This document shows, in pieces, positions 40,048 through 43,299 of a stretch of DNA of 43,299 bases. The DNA lies in contig NZ_JAUNHI010000022.1 in NCBI RefSeq assembly GCF_030524025.1, forward strand, positions 1 to 43,299. The letters are read 5' to 3'. Position 1 is the first letter of the stretch; every line of letters begins with the position of its first letter. A model generated the notes under the pieces. It ran no database searches and was not told where the DNA came from. It was given only the letters and a program-made list of their open reading frames with translations. Source of the stretch: Actinomyces sp. (lineage in GTDB: Bacteria > Actinomycetota > Actinomycetes > Actinomycetales > Actinomycetaceae). The position numbers and the translations under genes were made by a program.

Positions 40048-40197
40048 GCTGAAATTCTGCGGATCCGCCCCAGATCCGGGGCTCAATCATGTGCAACACA
40101 CACTCCCGGGCACCCACAGGAAGGCTCCCGCCCTGCCGGGCCCGCGGAGGAGTCGGTTCGCGTCCCAGAGACACCCGCCCGGCCCCGTAGGCTGGCC

Positions 40198-40203
40198 ACG
40201 AGG
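40198..40203 (+). promoter_or_regulatory. Possible hemL -10
   Basis: TAGGCT, the recurring -10 hexamer, lies 22 bases before ATG 40226; AGGAGA (40213-40218) is the ribosome site. hemL may thus have its own promoter in the 209-base gap after hemB. Confidence 0.45.
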
Positions 40204-40225
40204 ACGACCATCCAGGAGAGCCACC

Positions 40226-41650
40226 ATGACACCGACAACCTCCCCCGCGCACCGCGCCGGCCCCGCGACCAACGCCGCGCTCTTCGAGGCGGCGCGCGCC
40301 GTCATTCCCGGGGGCGTGGACTCCCCGGTGCGTGCCTTCGGGTCGGTCGGCGGGGTGCCCGCCTTCATCGAGTCCGCTGGCGGCGCACGGCTGCGTGATG
40401 CCGAGGGCCGCGATTACGTCGACCTCGTCGGGTCCTGGGGCCCGGCGCTGCTCGGCCACGCCCACCCCGAAGTGGTCGAGGCCGTGCGCCAGGCCGCTGG
40501 GAGGGGGCTGTCCTTCGGCGCCCCCACGGCGGCCGAGACCGCGCTGGCCCAGGCGGTGCGCTCCCGCGTGCCCGCCGCCGAGCAGCTGCGTTTCGTGTCC
40601 ACCGGCACCGAGGCGACGATGACCGCCGTGCGCCTGGCCCGGGGGGCCACCGGGCGCGATCTCGTCGTCAAGTTCTCCGGCTGCTACCACGGCCACAGCG
40701 ACGGCCTGCTCGCCGAGGCCGGCTCGGGACTGGCCACTGGCGGCCTGCCCGGCTCGGCGGGCGTGCCCGCCGCCGTGGCCGGCCTGACGATCGTCCTGCC
40801 CTACAACAACGTCGAGGCCCTTGAGGCCTGCTTCTCGGCGCACGGGGAGCGGATCGCCGCCGTCATCACCGAGGCCGCGCCGGCCAACATGGGGGTCGTG
40901 CCGCCGGCCCCCGGCTTCAACGAGGCGATCCGCCGGGTGACCGCCGCGCACGGCGCCCTCATGATCACCGATGAGGTGCTCACCGGTTTCCGGGTCGGCC
41001 CGGCGGGGTTCTGGGGGCTGGAGGCCCTCGACGGGTGGGACCGCACGCAGGAGGGCGCCGGCGCCCGGCCCACCTGGCCCGGCACCGCGTGGAGGGAGCG
41101 CGCCGCCTGGGTGCCCGACCTGCTCACCTTCGGCAAGGTCGTCGGCGGGGGCGCTCCCCTGGCGGCCCTCGGGGGGCGCGCCGAGCTCATGGAGCTGCTG
41201 GCGCCCCTGGGGCCGGTCTACCAGGCGGGCACCCTGTCGGGCAGCCCCCTGGCCACCGCGGCGGGGCTGGCCACCCTGACCCTGGCCGACGAGGCGGTCT
41301 ACGCGACCGTGGTGCGGCGCGCCGGGCAGATCTCTCAACTCGTTGACGAGGCGCTGGAGGCTCAGGGCGTGCCCCACCGGGTGCAGCATGCGGGCTCCCT
41401 GTTCTCGGTGTTCTTCGGTGAGCGGGCCGCCGAGCGGGGGGTGCACAGCTACGAGGACGCCCAGGCCCAGGAGACCTGGCGCTTCGCACCGTTCTTCCAC
41501 GCCTTCCGCGAGGCGGGCGTCGCGCTGCCGCCCAGCGTCTTCGAGGCATGGTTCGTCTCGGCCGCGCACGGCGAGGACGAGGTCGAGCTCATCGCCCGGG
41601 CCGCCGGGGCAGCGGCCCGGGCGGCGGCGCAGGCCGCGCCCCCGGCATGA
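40226..41650 (+). CDS. hemL: Glutamate-1-semialdehyde 2,1-aminomutase
   Basis: A 474-residue PLP enzyme making ALA from the HemA product. It has [63 protein letters not shown] with the cofactor Asp, and [16 protein letters not shown] with the PLP Lys. A Trp/Arg-rich insertion (about 275-295) is unusual. With hemA it completes the C5 route; gltX is not in the window. Confidence 0.96.
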   Translation: MTPTTSPAHRAGPATNAALFEAARAVIPGGVDSPVRAFGSVGGVPAFIESAGGARLRDAEGRDYVDLVGSWGPALLGHAHPEVVEAVRQAAGRGLSFGAPTAAETALAQAVRSRVPAAEQLRFVSTGTEATMTAVRLARGATGRDLVVKFSGCYHGHSDGLLAEAGSGLATGGLPGSAGVPAAVAGLTIVLPYNNVEALEACFSAHGERIAAVITEAAPANMGVVPPAPGFNEAIRRVTAAHGALMITDEVLTGFRVGPAGFWGLEALDGWDRTQEGAGARPTWPGTAWRERAAWVPDLLTFGKVVGGGAPLAALGGRAELMELLAPLGPVYQAGTLSGSPLATAAGLATLTLADEAVYATVVRRAGQISQLVDEALEAQGVPHRVQHAGSLFSVFFGERAAERGVHSYEDAQAQETWRFAPFFHAFREAGVALPPSVFEAWFVSAAHGEDEVELIARAAGAAARAAAQAAPPA

Positions 41651-41684
41651 CGGCTCCCGCCGGTGCGTCCGGGCGAGCCGCACC

Positions 41685-41706
41685 GGTTCAGGGGAGGTTC
41701 AGGGGA
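41685..41706 (+). promoter_or_regulatory. 11-bp direct repeat upstream of pspC
   Basis: GGTTCAGGGGA occurs twice without a gap (41685-41695, 41696-41706). Helix-phased 11-bp direct repeats are typical operators of OmpR/PhoP-type response regulators in actinobacteria. The regulator is unknown. Confidence 0.5.
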
Positions 41707-41739
41707 AGCCCGGATACCGGGTCACCGGCGAGTCCGGCA

Positions 41740-41756
41740 TGCTCATGCCATGAGCA
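41740..41756 (+). promoter_or_regulatory. Inverted repeat over the pspC start codon
   Basis: TGCTCAT-GCC-ATGAGCA places the ATG (41750) in the right arm. In RNA it could hide the start codon; in DNA it could be an operator. Confidence 0.4.
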
Positions 41757-41995
41757 CGCAGTACCAGTACCCGCCGTCCTCCGCCTCCAACCGCACCGAG
41801 TCGTGGCGTGCCGGCCTGCCGCGCCGCTCGCGCCGTCGCCTCATCGCCGGGGTGTGCGGCGGCCTGGCCCAGGAGTGGGGTGTCAGCCTCACCCTCGTGC
41901 GCCTGGCCTGCCTCGGTCTTGCCCTGCTGCCCGGCCCCATGTGGGTGGCCTATGTCGTGGGCTGGATCATCATGCCCGACGCCGACGGCCGCTAA
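41750..41995 (+). CDS. PspC-domain membrane protein
   Basis: An 81-residue protein: short Gln/Tyr/Ser-rich head, then the PspC domain with RLIAGVCGGLAQEWGVSLTLVRL and the membrane helix VAYVVGWIIMPDADGR. PspC proteins sense or signal envelope stress. It is monocistronic between hemL and the convergent dps gene. No Shine-Dalgarno is obvious before ATG 41750. Confidence 0.88.
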   Translation: MSTQYQYPPSSASNRTESWRAGLPRRSRRRLIAGVCGGLAQEWGVSLTLVRLACLGLALLPGPMWVAYVVGWIIMPDADGR

Positions 41996-41998
41996 GAC

Positions 41999-42108
41999 GC
42001 CGGCACGGAGCCGCCCCGTGCCGGCCCGAACCTGCGGCCCGGGGGAACGACGCCTGTCGACCCCCGGGCGCCACATATGCACCAGCCCGCGCGGGTAGCC
42101 GCGCGGGC
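41999..42108. terminator. Two hairpins between pspC and dps
   Basis: A 10-bp stem GCCGGCACGG (41999-42008 with 42016-42025) and a second 10-bp stem (42085-42094 with 42099-42108, loop GTAG) lie between the convergent genes. The first probably ends pspC and the second dps. Confidence 0.75.
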
Positions 42109-42129
42109 CGCGTGTCAGGTGCCTTCCGC

Positions 42130-42621
42130 TCAGGCGCTGTAGTTCTGGGCGGACAGGAACCAGCTCTGCTGCTCGAGGCGCTGGGTGAAGTCCTCCAGGA
42201 TCCCCGAGGACGAGGGGTCGGCCTCGTCGACCGCGTCGTGGATCTCCCGCAGGGTCGTGACCACCGCGTTGATCGCGGCGACGATGTAGTCCACGGCGTC
42301 GGAGGTGATGACGGCGCCCTCGGGGGCCACCGGCACGCTTGTCTGCGCCGCGACGGTGCCGGGGCGCCCGTCGGGGAAGACGTTGATGGCGCGCATGCGC
42401 TCGGCCAGGGTGTCGGAGCCCTCACGGGCGATGACAACGACCTCGTCGAGGTTGAGGTGGAGGTCGCGGAAGTTGGGACCCACGACGTTCCAGTGGATCT
42501 GCTTGCCGACCAGGCTCAGGGCGGTGATGTCGACCAGCGCGCGCTGGAGGTCGGCGGCAAGGGTCTCGGAGGCGGTGAAGGAGGGGATGACGGCAGGGTT
42601 CTTGACAGCCTTGATGCTCAT
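42130..42621 (-). CDS. dps: Dps ferritin-like DNA-protecting protein
   Basis: A 163-residue Dps/miniferritin that oxidises Fe2+ with H2O2 and stores iron. The ferroxidase signature GKQIHWNVVGPNFRDLHLNLDEVV supplies the His, Asp and Glu ligands at the subunit interface. ALVDITALSLVGKQ and ADPSSSGILEDF are typical. Start ATG 42621 (MSIKAVKN); an upstream in-frame start at 42648 lacks similarity. Confidence 0.94.
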   Translation of the reverse strand: MSIKAVKNPAVIPSFTASETLAADLQRALVDITALSLVGKQIHWNVVGPNFRDLHLNLDEVVVIAREGSDTLAERMRAINVFPDGRPGTVAAQTSVPVAPEGAVITSDAVDYIVAAINAVVTTLREIHDAVDEADPSSSGILEDFTQRLEQQSWFLSAQNYSA

Positions 42622-42652
42622 GGACCCCAGTTTACGATCGGGACCCACTCAA

Positions 42653-42667
42653 TATCTACCCCTATAG
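42653..42667. promoter_or_regulatory. dps upstream motif shared with ahpC
   Basis: TATCTA-CCCC-TATAG parallels the ahpC promoter sequence TATCTA-TCATC-TAATAG (344-360). It lies about 35 bases upstream of the dps ATG and may be a shared peroxide- or iron-regulator site. Confidence 0.4.
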
Positions 42668-42693
42668 CCGGGTGCGTCGCACCCACCGCGGCC

Positions 42694-42711
42694 CTCCGCC
42701 GACGGGCGGAG
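42694..42711 (-). terminator. Hairpin downstream of trxA
   Basis: CTCCGCC (42694-42700) pairs with GGCGGAG (42705-42711), 20 bases after the trxA stop on the minus strand, with extra GC complementarity outside. A second small palindrome GGGTGCG/CGCACCC is at 42670-42684. Confidence 0.6.
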
Positions 42712-42731
42712 CCGGGCCGTGGCCCGGGGCC

Positions 42732-43097
42732 TCAGGAGTGGGCCTCCTTGTCGATCTGCGCCTTGATCTCGGCCATGTCCAGGCCGCGGACCTGCTCGAT
42801 GAGGGAGTCCAGGGCCTTGGCCGGCAGCGCGCCGGCCTCCCGGTAGACCAGGACGTCGTCGCGGAAGACCATGAGGGTCGGGATGGAGGAGATCCCCAGG
42901 GCCGAGGCGAGCCCCTGCTCCTCCTCGGTGTTGACCTTGGCGAAGGTGATGTCCGGGTTGGCCTCGGAGGCCTTGTCGAACACGGGCGCGAAGCGCACGC
43001 ACGGCCCGCACCAGGAGGCCCAGAAGTCGACGATGGTGATGCCCTCGCCGCGCACTGTCTCGTTGAACTGCTCGCCGGTGATGTTCGTGGTGGCCAT
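42732..43097 (-). CDS. trxA: Thioredoxin
   Basis: A 121-residue thioredoxin with VDFWASWCGPCVRFAPVFDK (C30, C33), the cis-Pro loop GISSIPTLMVF and the usual beta-alpha order. It reduces disulfides in peroxiredoxins and other proteins. AAAGGGA precedes ATG 43097. It lies upstream of dps on the same strand, separated by a hairpin, so the two are probably separate units. TACCCT on the minus strand near 43155 is a possible -10. Confidence 0.96.
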   Translation of the reverse strand: MATTNITGEQFNETVRGEGITIVDFWASWCGPCVRFAPVFDKASEANPDITFAKVNTEEEQGLASALGISSIPTLMVFRDDVLVYREAGALPAKALDSLIEQVRGLDMAEIKAQIDKEAHS

Positions 43098-43131
43098 CTG
43101 CTACGTCCCTTTCAGACGGTGATCCGATCGT

Positions 43132-43147
43132 CCAGGCAACAGCCTGG
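43132..43147. other. Small hairpin in the trxA leader
   Basis: CCAGGC/GCCTGG with loop AACA lies 35-50 bases upstream of the trxA start, within the likely transcribed leader. Function unknown. Confidence 0.4.
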
Positions 43148-43222
43148 CGAGGGTACCTATTCCACTGGCGCCGGCTCATCGGCGCAGGGGCGGGCAGAGG
43201 CCCGGCTGCCTGGGTGCGGGGC

Positions 43223-43277
43223 ACCCGGCACGTGCCAGATGCGGCGATCTCGCGGTGCCATATGTCCCGATCTCGGG
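43223..43277 (+). repeat. Dispersed 23-bp repeat, locus D
   Basis: A degenerate unit (43223-43245), a full unit (43246-43268: GATCTCGCGGTG...ATATGTCCC) and a truncated GATCTCGGG (43269-43277). The degenerate-plus-full arrangement matches locus B closely. The element may continue beyond the window. Confidence 0.8.
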
Positions 43278-43299
43278 TGGAGGGGGAGCTGAATGGGTG

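Noticed and set aside
40086-40105. CRP-like site near hemL (ATGTGCAACACACA)
   Set aside because: The half-sites are spaced too closely for the TGTGA-N6-TCACA consensus.

Overview
The window is high-GC actinobacterial DNA. A WhiB regulator, MurT/GatD, a CRP/GlxR-type regulator, coproporphyrin-dependent heme genes, leaderless GTG/ATG starts and the general gene content point to Actinomycetales, most likely an Actinomyces-type organism. The genus is my inference; nothing in the window proves it. The block from ssd/tadA and a HAD phosphatase through an EphE-like hydrolase, nth, crp, a DUF4177 micro-gene, whiB, ponA and a metallophosphoesterase follows the order remembered for Mycobacterium tuberculosis (Rv3660c to Rv3683). 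It is therefore probably ancestral chromosomal backbone.

Layout. (1) 0-1.7 kb: nested inverted repeats, then the peroxide-defence operon ahpC-ahpD. (2) 1.8-6.2 kb, minus strand: a PH-domain membrane protein and a Tad/Flp-type machine (ssd, tadA and one gene combining TadB- and TadC-like domains) with no pilin or TadE gene. (3) 6.5-13.6 kb: a symmetric operator-like array, a HAD phosphatase, a degenerate Fic protein, two membrane proteins sharing one repeated module, azlCD and an alpha/beta hydrolase. (4) 13.7-19.6 kb: nth, crp, DUF4177, whiB, ponA and a metallophosphoesterase. (5) 19.7-21.6 kb: tRNA-Pro(CGG), an 81-bp tandem repeat, an excisionase-like remnant, a frameshifted IS3-type remnant and dispersed 23-bp repeats. 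This is the only clearly accessory stretch. (6) 21.6-26.3 kb: a PAP2-diacylglycerol kinase fusion, murT-gatD, a palindromic repeat element and a Nudix hydrolase. (7) 26.5-29.7 kb: feoA-feoB and a NifU-type Fe-S protein behind a likely iron-responsive (IdeR/DtxR) box. (8) 29.9-41.7 kb: a divergent heme cluster, hemQ-hemH-hemA on the minus strand and hemE-hemG-hemC-hemD-hemB, then hemL, on the plus strand. (9) 41.7-43.3 kb: pspC, dps, trxA and another 23-bp repeat copy.

How the genes fit together. Ferrous iron uptake (Feo), an Fe-S carrier (Nfu), and nearly the whole pathway from glutamyl-tRNA to heme b through the coproporphyrin branch (CgoX, CpfC, ChdC/HemQ) lie side by side. Iron and peroxide safety genes (ahpCD, dps, trxA) sit at the two ends. 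The middle is cell-envelope work (PonA, MurT/GatD, lipid kinase) and global regulation (CRP, WhiB).

The least explained signals are a dispersed 23-bp repeat, which at 25.47-25.75 kb forms an inverted, hairpin-containing REPIN/MITE-like element; a four-copy symmetric TGAGGTCG operator array at 6.5 kb; a three-copy membrane module in two adjacent unknown proteins; a TadB-TadC fusion without pilins; an AT-rich 18-mer found twice; and several enzymes that keep their fold signatures but lack key catalytic residues.
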